A stretch of 64,000 bases of DNA from Bacteroidaceae bacterium (lineage in GTDB: Bacteria; Bacteroidota; Bacteroidia; Bacteroidales; Bacteroidaceae). A model generated the notes under the pieces. It worked only from the letters and a program-made list of their open reading frames with translations, searched no databases and was not told the DNA's origin. Made by a program: the position numbers and the translations under genes. The stretch spans positions 1-64,000 of the forward strand of contig JAFTVE010000046.1 in assembly GCA_017465905.1 (NCBI GenBank), in the 5' to 3' direction. This document shows, piece by piece, positions 36,661-45,855 of this stretch; the first letter of the stretch is position 1; the number at the start of each line of letters is the position of its first letter.

Positions 36661-38097
36661 ATGAAACATATATCTCCCGAAGAGCTGAAAGCGATGTTCG
36701 ACACGAAGCTGTTTCACCTTATCGGCACTACAGCTGATGAGTTGGGCCTTGAATGCTACGTCGTGGGCGGCTATGTGCGCGACCTCTATCTGGAGCGCCC
36801 CTCCAAGGATATCGACGTGGTGGTCGTAGGTAGCGGTATCGCCATGGCTGAGGCTCTGCGCAAGAAACTTGGCCGGGGTGCCCATGTAAGCATCTTCCGT
36901 AACTTCGGCACCGCACAGCTCAAGTGGCGCGACATGGAGGTGGAGTTCGTGGGGGCCCGCAAGGAATCTTACACCCACGACTCGCGCAAGCCTATCGTGG
37001 AGGATGGTACCCTGGAGGACGACCAGAACCGCCGCGATTTCACCATCAATGCGCTTGCCGTATGCCTCAATGCTGAGCGCTTCGGCCAACTTACCGACCC
37101 CTTTGACGGACTTCTCGATATGGAGGACCGCCTCATTTGCACACCGCTCGACCCCGATGTCACCTTCAGCGATGATCCTCTGCGCATGATGCGCTGCATA
37201 CGTTTTGCTACGCAGCTCAACTTCTATATTGAGGAGGAGACCTTCGAGTCGCTCACACGCAATGCCGAGCGCATCAAGATTATCTCCAAGGAGCGTATCA
37301 TTGATGAACTCAACAAAATCATTGCTTCGCCTGTCCCCTCCAAAGGATTTGTGGAACTCGACCGCAGTGGACTTCTTCCCCTCATCTTCCCCGAGCTGGC
37401 AGCATTGCAGGGCGTGGAAATCATGAACGGGCGAGCCCACAAGGATAACTTCTACCATACGCTCGAAGTGCTCGACAACATTGCTCGCCACACCGATAAC
37501 TTATGGCTGCGCTGGGCAGCCCTGCTCCACGACATCGGTAAGCCGCGCACCAAGCGCTGGGACCCACGCTTGGGATGGACCTTCCACAACCACAACTTCA
37601 TTGGTGAGAAGATGATACCCAGCATCTTCCGCAACATGAAGCTGCCGATGAACGAGAAGATGAAGTATGTGCAGAAACTCGTGGGACTCCACATGCGTCC
37701 CATCGTCATTGCCGATGAGGAGGTGACCGACAGCGCCGTTCGTCGTCTGCTCTTCGAGGCTGGCGACGACATCGACGACCTGATGATGCTGTGCGAGGCC
37801 GACATCACCTCGAAGAACGAACTGCGTAAGCAACGTTTCCTTGATAACTTCCGCCTCGTGCGCGTCAAACTCAAGGATCTCGAGGAGCGTGACCTAATAC
37901 GTAACTTTCAGCCCCCTGTTGATGGCGACGAGATTATGCGCACCTTCGGCCTCACCCCCTGTGCCGAAGTGGGAGCACTCAAAAGCAGCATCAAGGATGC
38001 CATCCTCGACGGCATCATCCCTAACGAGCACGATGCTGCCTATGAATACATGATGAAAAAGGCTCGTGAGATGGGGTTGAGCAAAGTGGATAGTTGA
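36661..38097 (+). CDS. tRNA nucleotidyltransferase / poly(A) polymerase family with HD domain
   Basis: A 478-residue class II nucleotidyltransferase that adds or repairs the tRNA 3' CCA end. The palm signature GGYVRDLYLERPSKDIDVVVVG holds D50 and D52. DQNRRDFTINALAV and FSDDPLRMMRCIRFATQL are the neck motifs. The HD domain follows (HTLEVLDNIARH, then ALLHDIGKPRTK with H290-D291), giving possible phosphatase/phosphodiesterase activity. Full length; the promoter is not clear in the AT-rich upstream 200 bp. Confidence 0.94.
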   Translation: MKHISPEELKAMFDTKLFHLIGTTADELGLECYVVGGYVRDLYLERPSKDIDVVVVGSGIAMAEALRKKLGRGAHVSIFRNFGTAQLKWRDMEVEFVGARKESYTHDSRKPIVEDGTLEDDQNRRDFTINALAVCLNAERFGQLTDPFDGLLDMEDRLICTPLDPDVTFSDDPLRMMRCIRFATQLNFYIEEETFESLTRNAERIKIISKERIIDELNKIIASPVPSKGFVELDRSGLLPLIFPELAALQGVEIMNGRAHKDNFYHTLEVLDNIARHTDNLWLRWAALLHDIGKPRTKRWDPRLGWTFHNHNFIGEKMIPSIFRNMKLPMNEKMKYVQKLVGLHMRPIVIADEEVTDSAVRRLLFEAGDDIDDLMMLCEADITSKNELRKQRFLDNFRLVRVKLKDLEERDLIRNFQPPVDGDEIMRTFGLTPCAEVGALKSSIKDAILDGIIPNEHDAAYEYMMKKAREMGLSKVDS

Positions 38098-38207
38098 TAG
38101 ATGAAAGTGGAAAGTACTTTTCGTTCGGATGACTGCTTTCATCTCCAAACGTTCAATTCAAAACTCAGAACCATCATCTATCATCTTTTAACTGTCAATT
38201 AAACAAA

Positions 38208-38834
38208 GTGCTTCATCGTCTAATCGCTGAAGGCGAACACCAGCAGCAGGATTTCAAGTATGAAATCTCCGATGCACGCAAGATTGCGCGCACCCTCTCG
38301 GCATTTGCCAATACCGACGGGGGCCGTCTGCTCATTGGCGTGAAGGACAACGGCAAGATAGCTGGTGTACGTAGCGATGAAGAGATTTATATGGTTGAGG
38401 CTGCTGCCTCCCTCTATTGCACCCCGCCCGTAGAGTGCCGTATGAGCATTCACCGTGAAGAGGGACATAACGTTGTCATTGCTGAGGTAGATGCGGTAGA
38501 ACGTCCCCCCGTATGTGCTCGGCTCGATGACGGCAAGCTCTGTGCTTTCGTCCGTATCGCCGATGAAAATATCGTGGCCACACCCGTGCAGATGGCACTT
38601 TGGCGCGAAGCAACCGATGACGTCGGTACCCTGCTCCCTTTCACTCCGCGCGAGCAAGCCCTGCTGCAGATGCTCACCGAGGCTCCCGAGCCTCTCACGC
38701 TCAATCGCTTCATCCGCCTTGGTCGCCTTCCTCGCCACCGTGCCGTACGCCTGTTAGCTCAATTCATTCGTTTTGGCCTCATCGAGCAACGCTTCGTAGC
38801 CCACACCTTTGTCTATACAGCAGTGGAAAACTAA
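38208..38834 (+). CDS. AlbA_2 (Schlafen AAA-4-like) domain protein, GTG start
   Basis: A 208-residue protein. Its N-terminal ~120 residues form the AlbA_2/divergent AAA-4 fold (DFKYEISDARKIARTLSAFANTDGGRLLIGVKDNGKIAGV). The C-terminal ~60 residues form a winged helix (PFTPREQALLQMLTEAPEP onwards). The best start is GTG at 38208, since no ATG lies before the conserved core. Such proteins are put down as putative transcriptional regulators. It follows the tRNA nucleotidyltransferase by 110 bp and is probably cotranscribed. Confidence 0.82.
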   Translation: MLHRLIAEGEHQQQDFKYEISDARKIARTLSAFANTDGGRLLIGVKDNGKIAGVRSDEEIYMVEAAASLYCTPPVECRMSIHREEGHNVVIAEVDAVERPPVCARLDDGKLCAFVRIADENIVATPVQMALWREATDDVGTLLPFTPREQALLQMLTEAPEPLTLNRFIRLGRLPRHRAVRLLAQFIRFGLIEQRFVAHTFVYTAVEN

Positions 38835-38913
38835 ATTATGATGCCTGCTCCAGTGAGCAAATATACTACTTTTCTCCTATTAAATGGTTGGAATCAAGTG
38901 ATACCATATACAG

Positions 38914-38961
38914 AAATCACCCATAACAGATTCTCTTAGTTCAGTCTGTTATGGGTGATTT
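38914..38961. terminator. Bidirectional terminator between AlbA_2 gene and rseP
   Basis: AAATCACCCATAACAGA pairs perfectly with TCTGTTATGGGTGATTT over 17 bp, with a 14-nt loop. It stands between converging genes (stops at 38834 and 39013) and is followed by TGATTCTT on the plus strand. Confidence 0.85.
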
Positions 38962-39012
38962 GATTCTTGTGAATGCTGCCTGACTAGGCTTTATGTGTCT
39001 TCGTTGCTCTTG

Positions 39013-40347
39013 TTAGAAGAAAAAGCGGATGATGTCGTTGAAGTTGGCGTATATCATCAGACCGAAGAGGATAATCATGCCTGTGTACTGAGCATACTCC
39101 ATGAACTTGTCGCTGGGCTTGCGACCGGTAATCATCTCGAAGAGCAAGAACATGAGGTGACCTCCATCGAGGGCCGGGATAGGGAGGATGTTCATGAAGG
39201 CGAGAATGATGGAGATGAAGGCAGTCATCATCCAGAAGCTGTACCAGTTCCACTGTGCAGGGAAGAGGCTACCTATAGTGCCGAAGCCGCCGAGCGAGGT
39301 GGCTCCTTCCTTGGTGAAGATATACTTGAAGTCGCTGACATAGCCTTTCAACGTGTTCCAACCATAGGCAATGCCGGCAGGAATAGAGGCGAAGAACCCG
39401 TATTCCTTGATGGCGGGTGTATAGGGATAGGCAACGCTGACACCTACCTTGAAGTTCTCATCGGTGGCGACGGTGACGGTATCAAGCACGCCAGCACGAC
39501 TATATACGATGCTGATGTCGTGGTTGACAATCTCGCCTTCCTCTTCCTGCAGCTTAAGTTGGGTGAGTGCTGTGTTGAAGGTGGTCCAGGTTTCGGTGGG
39601 CTTGCCATTGACGCTTACGATGTGGTCGCCTGCGAGAAGACCTGCACGTGCAGCACCCTGTCCGGCTACTACGCTGTCGATGGTCATGGGCATGTAGAAA
39701 GCGATGAAGGGCTGTGCGTCCTTCTGGAGGTCGAAGAGACCGAAGTCCTCAGGCATGCTAATGACGGTTTCACTGCCATCACGAAGTACGGTGACTTCAT
39801 CAGCATTGGCTATGGCGCGTAGCATGTCGCCATTGTAGCGCTCAAAGGCTGTCTTGTTGGTGCGTACCAAAACATCGCCATCACGGAAGCCGATGGCCTC
39901 GGCGCGCTCATTGAACTCCATGCCATACTTGCTGTTGTTGAGCGGAGTATAGGCATCGCCCCAAGTGAAGAGCACCATGGCGTAGATGAAGCAGGCAAGG
40001 ATGAGGTTGAAGCATACACCGCCCACCATAATGAGGAGGCGCTGCCATGCTGGCTTGGTGCGGAACTCCCAGGGCTGGGGTGGTTGCTTCATTTGCTCCA
40101 GATTAAGGCTCTCGTCAATCATGCCCGACAGTTCTACGTATCCGCCGAAGGGGAGCCAGCCTACTACATATTCAGTCTCACTGCGCTTGGGCTTGTAGCG
40201 CAGGAGGGGTTTACCGAAAAAGAGCGAGAAGCGCTCGACGCGCACACCAAAGAGGCGTGCGAAGATGAAGTGTCCCAACTCGTGGATGACCACAAGAATG
40301 GTGAGTGAGAGGATTACTTGAATGAGTTTTATTAGAAAAACAGACAT
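39013..40347 (-). CDS. rseP: Site-2 protease RseP
   Basis: A 444-residue intramembrane zinc metalloprotease. The first helix holds HELGH (22-26), and the second metal motif is NILPIPALDGGH with D394. Two PDZ-like segments lie between (about 140-215 and 222-300, including AGQGAARAGLLAGDHIVSVNG). In other bacteria RseP cleaves anti-sigma factors and signal-peptide remnants. It ends the envelope block on the minus strand, 10 bp after dxr. Confidence 0.95.
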   Translation of the reverse strand: MSVFLIKLIQVILSLTILVVIHELGHFIFARLFGVRVERFSLFFGKPLLRYKPKRSETEYVVGWLPFGGYVELSGMIDESLNLEQMKQPPQPWEFRTKPAWQRLLIMVGGVCFNLILACFIYAMVLFTWGDAYTPLNNSKYGMEFNERAEAIGFRDGDVLVRTNKTAFERYNGDMLRAIANADEVTVLRDGSETVISMPEDFGLFDLQKDAQPFIAFYMPMTIDSVVAGQGAARAGLLAGDHIVSVNGKPTETWTTFNTALTQLKLQEEEGEIVNHDISIVYSRAGVLDTVTVATDENFKVGVSVAYPYTPAIKEYGFFASIPAGIAYGWNTLKGYVSDFKYIFTKEGATSLGGFGTIGSLFPAQWNWYSFWMMTAFISIILAFMNILPIPALDGGHLMFLLFEMITGRKPSDKFMEYAQYTGMIILFGLMIYANFNDIIRFFF

Positions 40348-40357
40348 TGTTTTTAAG

Positions 40358-41551
40358 TTATGAGTTATGAGTTATGAGTTCTTCTGCTATGCGACGTGCT
40401 GCGGCATCGGTAGCTACATAGTCGTCGTAGGTGGGTGATGTGATGAAGCTGGTGCGCTGCATCGTCTGCTCTATCACGTCGCTCATCTGCAGGAATCCGA
40501 TGCGTTCCTTGAGGAAGGCGGCTACGCATACTTCGTTGGCAGCATTGAGAATGCAGGGCATATTGCCACCACGTTCCAATGCTTCGAACGAGAGATCGAG
40601 GTTACGGAAACGCACGGGATCGGGCTGCTCGAAAGTGAGCGAAGAGAGGGTGGAGAAGTCGAGACGCTGGCTACTGAGCGACAATCGCTGCGGGTAGCTG
40701 AAGGCATACTGGATGGGGAGACGCATATCGGGTGTACCGAGTTGTGCCTTCACAGAGCCATCGGCAAACTGCACCATGGAGTGTATTACCGACTGTGGAT
40801 GTACCACCACTTCAATCTGCTCCGGTGTGACGTCGAAGAGCCACTTAGCCTCGATGACCTCGAAACCCTTGTTCATCATTGACGCTGAGTCGATGGTGAT
40901 TTTTGCACCCATATCCCAGTTGGGATGCTTCAGTGCCTGCTCGCGGGTGGCATGTTGCAGCTGCTCCATGCTCCAGGTGCGGAACGGGCCACCCGATGCG
41001 GTGAGCAGCAGCTTCTCTATCGGGTTGTGTGCCTCACCGGATAGACATTGGAAGATAGCCGAGTGCTCAGAGTCGACGGGCAGGATGGGTACTTGGTGTT
41101 CCAAGGCCAGTTGGGTGACGAGTTCACCGGCTACCACGAGCGTTTCCTTATTGGCCAGGGCGATGGCTTTTCCTGCGCGGATGGCATTCATTGTGGGGCG
41201 CAAGCCTGCGTATCCTACCATTGAGGCTAATACCATATCGATGGGTTCGGCCTCGACGACCTCGTTCAGAGCATCGCTGCCAGCATATACCTTGATGGGA
41301 AGGTCGGCAAGAGCATCGCGTAGCGTGGTGTAGTGGGCTTCATTGGCGATGACCACCACGTCAGGTTGGTGGCGGCGTGCCTGCTCAATAAGCAGCTCAA
41401 CGTTGTTGTTGGCTGTCAGTGCGTATGCTTCGTACAAGTCGCTATGCTCCTCGATGACCTGAAGTGCCTGTGTTCCTATCGAACCAGTGGAGCCGAGAAT
41501 GGCTATCTGTCGTTTCCGTGCGGTCTGTTCATGTAGAGATGTCTTGTTCAT
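40358..41551 (-). CDS. dxr: 1-deoxy-D-xylulose 5-phosphate reductoisomerase
   Basis: A 397-residue NADPH enzyme making 2-C-methyl-D-erythritol 4-phosphate, second step of the MEP pathway. The Rossmann motif is IAILGSTGSIGTQAL; LPVDSEHSAIFQCL and LTASGGPFR are active-site blocks; GAKITIDSASMMNKGFEVIEAKWLF and VVHPQSVIHSMVQFADGS follow. A 12-residue N-terminal extension (MNKTSLHEQTAR) precedes the conserved core; a later start is possible. 10 bp before rseP. Confidence 0.96.
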   Translation of the reverse strand: MNKTSLHEQTARKRQIAILGSTGSIGTQALQVIEEHSDLYEAYALTANNNVELLIEQARRHQPDVVVIANEAHYTTLRDALADLPIKVYAGSDALNEVVEAEPIDMVLASMVGYAGLRPTMNAIRAGKAIALANKETLVVAGELVTQLALEHQVPILPVDSEHSAIFQCLSGEAHNPIEKLLLTASGGPFRTWSMEQLQHATREQALKHPNWDMGAKITIDSASMMNKGFEVIEAKWLFDVTPEQIEVVVHPQSVIHSMVQFADGSVKAQLGTPDMRLPIQYAFSYPQRLSLSSQRLDFSTLSSLTFEQPDPVRFRNLDLSFEALERGGNMPCILNAANEVCVAAFLKERIGFLQMSDVIEQTMQRTSFITSPTYDDYVATDAAARRIAEELITHNS

Positions 41552-41560
41552 AAGTGTCGC

Positions 41561-42430
41561 TTAGAATGAAATATACTGTGTCGGGTTGAGGGCTGTACCT
41601 TTGTGCCATAGCTCAAAGTGCAGGTTGGGGTCGGCCTGTTTGTTCCCCTTTTTTTCAATGATTCCTATAGCCTCGCCAGCTTTCACTTTATTACCTTCGC
41701 GCTTGAGGATAGCTGTGAGATGCTTGTATGTGGTTACCAGGTTGCCCACGTGTTGCACTACCATGACATAGCCGTCGGTGGCGGTGTATCCGCTCATCAG
41801 TATGGTGCCATCGAGCACGGAGCATACGTTCTGGTTGGTGCTGGCAAGGGCTATGTCTACACCGAAGTGGAGGTCGGCAGGATCGAACGTACGCACGAGC
41901 AGACCGCGCAGTGGTGTCGTGAAGTGTAGGCCATCCATGTCGCTCTTGTGGAGGCTCTGAGAGGTAAGGTTATACTTCTCATTCTGCTCATATTCGTGGG
42001 TGAATTCGCTCTCACGCTCGGTGCGTTCCATGAGGTCGGCGCTGCGTAGAATGGTGAGTGAGTCGATGGTACTGACGGAGTCGATGTTTACGTTGCCTCG
42101 CAGAATGTCTTGAATGTTCATTACATAGAGCTGATGGCGCTGTACAGCTTCGTTTAGGGAGTCGAGGCGTAACGAGGCTCCTATCATGAGTTCCCGTGTT
42201 TGCGGACTTACGTAGCCTGGGGCAAGTGAGCGCAAAGGAGAGTAGAAAAGCAGTAGGGTGGTGGCTGTAGCAACTACAATCACAAAGGCAATGATGTACA
42301 GTGTGTTGATGAACCGTGAGGTGGAGATGCGATGCTCCACATCACGTCCCCTACGTTGGGTGAATATCACGTCGTAGCGGCGGAAAAACTGATGCCAGAA
42401 GCCCTCTGTGTTTTTTTTCTTCCTACTCAT
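41561..42430 (-). CDS. M23 (LytM) peptidase-like membrane protein, degenerate HxH
   Basis: A 289-residue protein with one membrane helix (about 43-63), a coiled-coil periplasmic linker and a C-terminal M23 domain. HFGVD supplies H188 and D192, and H237 lies in YKHLTAIL. The usual HxH motif reads NLH (269-271), so the catalytic His is Asn while the zinc-binding His271 remains. It may be an amidase activator or scaffold rather than an active endopeptidase. It sits between dxr (9 bp) and rimM. Confidence 0.88.
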   Translation of the reverse strand: MSRKKKNTEGFWHQFFRRYDVIFTQRRGRDVEHRISTSRFINTLYIIAFVIVVATATTLLLFYSPLRSLAPGYVSPQTRELMIGASLRLDSLNEAVQRHQLYVMNIQDILRGNVNIDSVSTIDSLTILRSADLMERTERESEFTHEYEQNEKYNLTSQSLHKSDMDGLHFTTPLRGLLVRTFDPADLHFGVDIALASTNQNVCSVLDGTILMSGYTATDGYVMVVQHVGNLVTTYKHLTAILKREGNKVKAGEAIGIIEKKGNKQADPNLHFELWHKGTALNPTQYISF

Positions 42431-42489
42431 ATCTTATGCATTGGTGGCAAAATTACGAAAAAAAGCGGTATGAAGCCTATTTGGACTGA

Positions 42490-43008
42490 TTATTCTAACA
42501 AACCGTCAGGTAAATTAAACTTTATTATACGTTTGTCGTGGTCGAGCTTTTCGATGAAATCCTCTTGAGCGGGGATGAGGAGTTCCTCTCCATTGGGTCG
42601 TTCGACGATGAAGAGAGTGTTGATGGTACTCTCGTCTACCGCTACCAACGTGCCCAAATAGCCATGGTTGGCATCTTCGGCAGTGAAGTCGATAAAATAC
42701 TGCCAGTTGTACTCGCCGTCCTCGGCCTGCTCGGCATAGGACTTAGGAAAGTAGACCTCCTTGTTGGTGAAGATAGCTGCATCTTCAGATGTGTCGATGC
42801 GCTCGAACTTGATGAGCGCTACGCTGTTGCTCTTGAAGCGGTACTCCTCGATGAAGAAGGGAACCAGAATACCATCCATGTCGCACACGAGGTAGGGGCA
42901 GTCGACACGGTCGAATACATCATCGGTGAACGACAATGCCATCTCTCCCTGCACGCCGTGCGTGCGGGTGAACTTTCCTATGCAGTATACCTCTTCGGGA
43001 CGTATCAT
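42490..43008 (-). CDS. rimM: 16S rRNA processing protein RimM
   Basis: A 172-residue ribosome-maturation factor for the 30S head, binding S19. The N-terminal RimM barrel (CIGKFTRTHGVQGEMAL) and the C-terminal PRC-barrel (GYLGTLVAVDESTINTLFIVE, then LLIPAQEDFIEKLDHDKRII) are both present. Its start codon overlaps the murA stop by 4 bp, so translation is likely coupled. Confidence 0.95.
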   Translation of the reverse strand: MIRPEEVYCIGKFTRTHGVQGEMALSFTDDVFDRVDCPYLVCDMDGILVPFFIEEYRFKSNSVALIKFERIDTSEDAAIFTNKEVYFPKSYAEQAEDGEYNWQYFIDFTAEDANHGYLGTLVAVDESTINTLFIVERPNGEELLIPAQEDFIEKLDHDKRIIKFNLPDGLLE

Positions 43009-44315
43009 AGTTCTACGCGGGTTATGCGTGCCCCGAGGCGGTTGAGGCGTTCGTCAATATTCTGGTATCCGCGGTCAATTTGGTCGATGCGGTCGATACG
43101 ACTGGTTCCTTCGGCACTCATGGCTGCGATGAGCAGGGCGATGCCGGCACGGATGTCGGGCGATGTCATGGTGCGGCCACGCAGGCTGATGGTATGGTCG
43201 TGGCCATTGACCACGGCACGGTGCGGGTCGCAAAGGATAATCTGTGCTCCCATTTCGATGAGCTTGTCTACAAAGAACAGACGGCTCTCGAACATCTTTT
43301 GATGGATAAGCACACTACCCTTGGCCTGAATGGCCGTAACGAGCAGCACGCTCAGCAGGTCGGGAGTGAGGCCTGGCCACGGCGCATCAGCAATGGTCAT
43401 GATGGAACCGTCGATGAATGACTCAATCTGATAGTGCTCTTGACGGGGTATGTAGAGGTCGTCACCACGCTCCTCAATGAGGATGCCAAGGCGGCGGAAA
43501 CTGTCGGGGATGACGCCGAGGTTCTCCAATGACACGTTGCGGATGGTGAGCTCGCTGCGGGTCATGGCGGCCATGCCGATGAAGCTGCCCACCTCAATCA
43601 TGTCGGGTAGCACCGTGTGCTCGCATCCGCTCAATGAATCGACGCCTGTAATCACTAAGCGGTTGCTGGCGATGCCCTCAATCTTGGCGCCCATACGGCA
43701 CAGCATACGGCACAGCTGCTGTATGTAGGGCTCGCAAGCTGCATTGTATATGGTGGTTGTACCCTCGGCCAGCACGGCAGCCATGATGATGTTGGCTGTA
43801 CCCGTCACCGAAGCCTCGTCGAGTAGCATATAAGTGCCTTTGAGTTGCTCGGCTGCCAGTTCATAGATGCCACGGTCTTCGTTGTATGAGAATGAGGCTC
43901 CCAACTTTATCAATCCCAAGAAATGGGTGTCGAGTCTGCGACGTCCGATTTTGTCACCACCTGGCTTGCTGATGAGTGCGCGGCCAAAGCGGGCAAGCAG
44001 AGGCCCCATAAGCATTACTGAACCGCGGAGACTGGAGCATAGCTTTAGGAACTCATCGCTTTGCAGGTAGGCTTCGTCGATGTTCTTGGCTGTGAAACTG
44101 AAACGACCCTCGCCGAGGCGATCGACAGATACGCCCATCGATTGCATCATGGTTATCAGGTTGTTTACGTCCAATATGTCGGGAACGTTGTTTACTGTTA
44201 CCGTCTCTTGGGTGAGCAGTGTGGCACACAGAATCTGAAGCACTTCGTTCTTGGCGCCTTGCGGAGTAATTTCTCCTTGCAAGCGGTGTCCGCCTTCGAT
44301 GATGAATGAGGCCAT
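43005..44315 (-). CDS. murA: UDP-N-acetylglucosamine 1-carboxyvinyltransferase, Asp-type
   Basis: A 436-residue enzyme that starts peptidoglycan precursor synthesis by transferring enolpyruvate to UDP-GlcNAc. Catalytic Lys22 in GAKNE and the two inside-out barrels are present. The loop that normally carries the catalytic Cys reads KPGGDKIGRRRLDTHF, so position 121 is Asp. A Cys-to-Asp change at this site is known to make MurA insensitive to fosfomycin in other bacteria. It is followed by rimM with a 4-bp overlap. Confidence 0.96.
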   Translation of the reverse strand: MASFIIEGGHRLQGEITPQGAKNEVLQILCATLLTQETVTVNNVPDILDVNNLITMMQSMGVSVDRLGEGRFSFTAKNIDEAYLQSDEFLKLCSSLRGSVMLMGPLLARFGRALISKPGGDKIGRRRLDTHFLGLIKLGASFSYNEDRGIYELAAEQLKGTYMLLDEASVTGTANIIMAAVLAEGTTTIYNAACEPYIQQLCRMLCRMGAKIEGIASNRLVITGVDSLSGCEHTVLPDMIEVGSFIGMAAMTRSELTIRNVSLENLGVIPDSFRRLGILIEERGDDLYIPRQEHYQIESFIDGSIMTIADAPWPGLTPDLLSVLLVTAIQAKGSVLIHQKMFESRLFFVDKLIEMGAQIILCDPHRAVVNGHDHTISLRGRTMTSPDIRAGIALLIAAMSAEGTSRIDRIDQIDRGYQNIDERLNRLGARITRVEL

Positions 44316-44421
44316 AGTAATTAGGGATTATAGGGTATGGGTTGAGAGTATGCATTAGGAGGGGGTATTGCGGAGCTCCTTTAACTGTAAACTCTAAACC
44401 TTAAACTCTAAACTATATCTA
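44316..44421. repeat. Spacer with CTAAACC / AACTCTAAAC micro-repeats
   Basis: The spacer holds TAACTGTAAACTCTAAACC then TTAAACTCTAAACT, preceded by GGGATTATAGGGTATGGG. Telomere-like CTAAACC words of this kind also occur at 29845-29880, 31730-31755 and 7430-7445. No gene is visible. Confidence 0.5.
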
Positions 44422-45039
44422 TTAGTGTTTCTTCTTATTCTTACGGTTGTTTTTACCCTTCTGGTTCTTGCTTTGCTGCTGTGCCGGGGCACGGTATACT
44501 CCCAGATTGAGCTGCTCGGCATCTAAGCTGATGGCTCCGTTGGAGTATTCCTTGATGTCTTCTACGATTTTCTCGTCTTCTACGCTATCCTTATTCCATA
44601 GAATATACTCCTTCTTCATCTGGGCGGCGATGAGGCGTAGCAGCTGGTCACGTTCTTCACCATCGGTCATGGCGCAGGCTTTTTTCATCATCTCCTCCAC
44701 GCAACGTCCGTAGTGGCGATAGCGTATGTTTCCTTTGGGGTATTCGATGCGTTGCGGAGTGGTGTGCAGCGTTTCGGGACTGGCTACCTCGTAGGGGTAA
44801 TCGATGTCGAGCTTGAAGTCGGCCATCACTGCCAGATGGTCCCATAGCTTGTGCTTGAAGTCGGGCATATCTCGCAATTGAGGATACATGTTGCCCATTA
44901 CTGCCACAATGGTATTGGCACATCGCTGGCGCTCATCACGGTCCTCAATGCTTACTGCATGGTCTACCATCTTCTGCACTGCACGCCCATATTCGGGCAT
45001 CGGCAGTCTTTTCTCCTGTGTATTGTATTTCATTGACAA
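44422..45039 (-). CDS. DUF4290 protein
   Basis: A 205-residue cytoplasmic protein of the Bacteroidetes-specific DUF4290 family. Characteristic stretches are YNTQEKRLPMPEYGRAVQKM and NIRYRHYGRCVEEMMKKAC. The C-terminal ~25 residues are a Lys/Asn/Gln-rich basic tail (KNQKGKNNRKNKKKH) that may bind nucleic acid. It precedes murA on the same strand in a conserved order, but its function is unknown. Confidence 0.9.
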   Translation of the reverse strand: MSMKYNTQEKRLPMPEYGRAVQKMVDHAVSIEDRDERQRCANTIVAVMGNMYPQLRDMPDFKHKLWDHLAVMADFKLDIDYPYEVASPETLHTTPQRIEYPKGNIRYRHYGRCVEEMMKKACAMTDGEERDQLLRLIAAQMKKEYILWNKDSVEDEKIVEDIKEYSNGAISLDAEQLNLGVYRAPAQQQSKNQKGKNNRKNKKKH

Positions 45040-45052
45040 TAATAATGGTTTT

Positions 45053-45745
45053 CTAAAACACTTTGTTCTTCGCTACCGTAGCCACGAACTCCTTCAGATA
45101 GAAGGGCTCGAAGTAGGCAACATCCTGGAATGTGCCGTCAAGGAACTGTCGGTCGGCAAGTGGGAACATCCATTTGGCCAATGGCTGTATGCCATCGATG
45201 AATCGTGCGTTTTCGTGGGTGATAACCTCCTTGCACTTGGCTGCTCCATTGCCGAAGAAGTATACGGGATGCTCCTCCAGGTACTTGGCATAGCTGTCGG
45301 CTGTGATGATATCGGCACTCACTTCCTTTACGGGGTTTAGTGCACGGTCGTAGATAGCAGCATATACCTCCATGCGGCGTGCGTCAATCATGGGGCACAG
45401 CAAAGCATCCTCGGGTAACTCGTCCATCAACAATACTGGCACGCTCATCACCTTGAGTGTAGGCAAAGCTATTAGCGGTATGCTGCGTCCATAGCAGATG
45501 CCTTTGGCCATTGAGGCTCCTATGCGCAATCCAGTGTATGAGCCGGGTCCGCAACTTACTGCTACGGCATCGATGGGCTTGGCATGGCTGTCGGCCATGG
45601 AGAGTAACTCGTCTATGAATACTCCCAATGTTACGGCATGTTGAGGCCCGTCAAAGTCCTCTTTGGAGAATAGCACCGCTCCGTCTTCGCTTAGTGCCAC
45701 TGAACACACATCCGTTGAGGTTTCTATATGTAGTATACAAGCCAT
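45053..45745 (-). CDS. tsaB: tRNA threonylcarbamoyladenosine synthesis protein TsaB
   Basis: A 230-residue ASKHA-fold partner of TsaD and TsaE for t6A37 in tRNAs reading ANN codons. ILHIETSTDVCSVALSEDG opens the first phosphate-like motif and VSCGPGSYTGLRIGASMAKG is the TsaB hallmark; CPMIDARRMEVYAAIYD follows. Normal length. A TAATTTTG -7 box lies at 45768-45775. It heads the minus-strand run tsaB-DUF4290-murA-rimM-M23-dxr-rseP. Confidence 0.95.
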   Translation of the reverse strand: MACILHIETSTDVCSVALSEDGAVLFSKEDFDGPQHAVTLGVFIDELLSMADSHAKPIDAVAVSCGPGSYTGLRIGASMAKGICYGRSIPLIALPTLKVMSVPVLLMDELPEDALLCPMIDARRMEVYAAIYDRALNPVKEVSADIITADSYAKYLEEHPVYFFGNGAAKCKEVITHENARFIDGIQPLAKWMFPLADRQFLDGTFQDVAYFEPFYLKEFVATVAKNKVF

Positions 45746-45855
45746 TCCTTATATAATTTTAGAGCTACAAAATTAGAAAAAAAATCCGATTCAGCGAAAA
45801 TATTGTAAGTTTAAGCGCCATGAAGCCTGACTCTCTCTCTTGATATGTGGCAATG

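Noticed and set aside
36520-37491. Long open frame on the minus strand opposite the tRNA nucleotidyltransferase gene
   Set aside because: The plus-strand protein has clear nucleotidyltransferase motifs; the opposite frame shows no family features.
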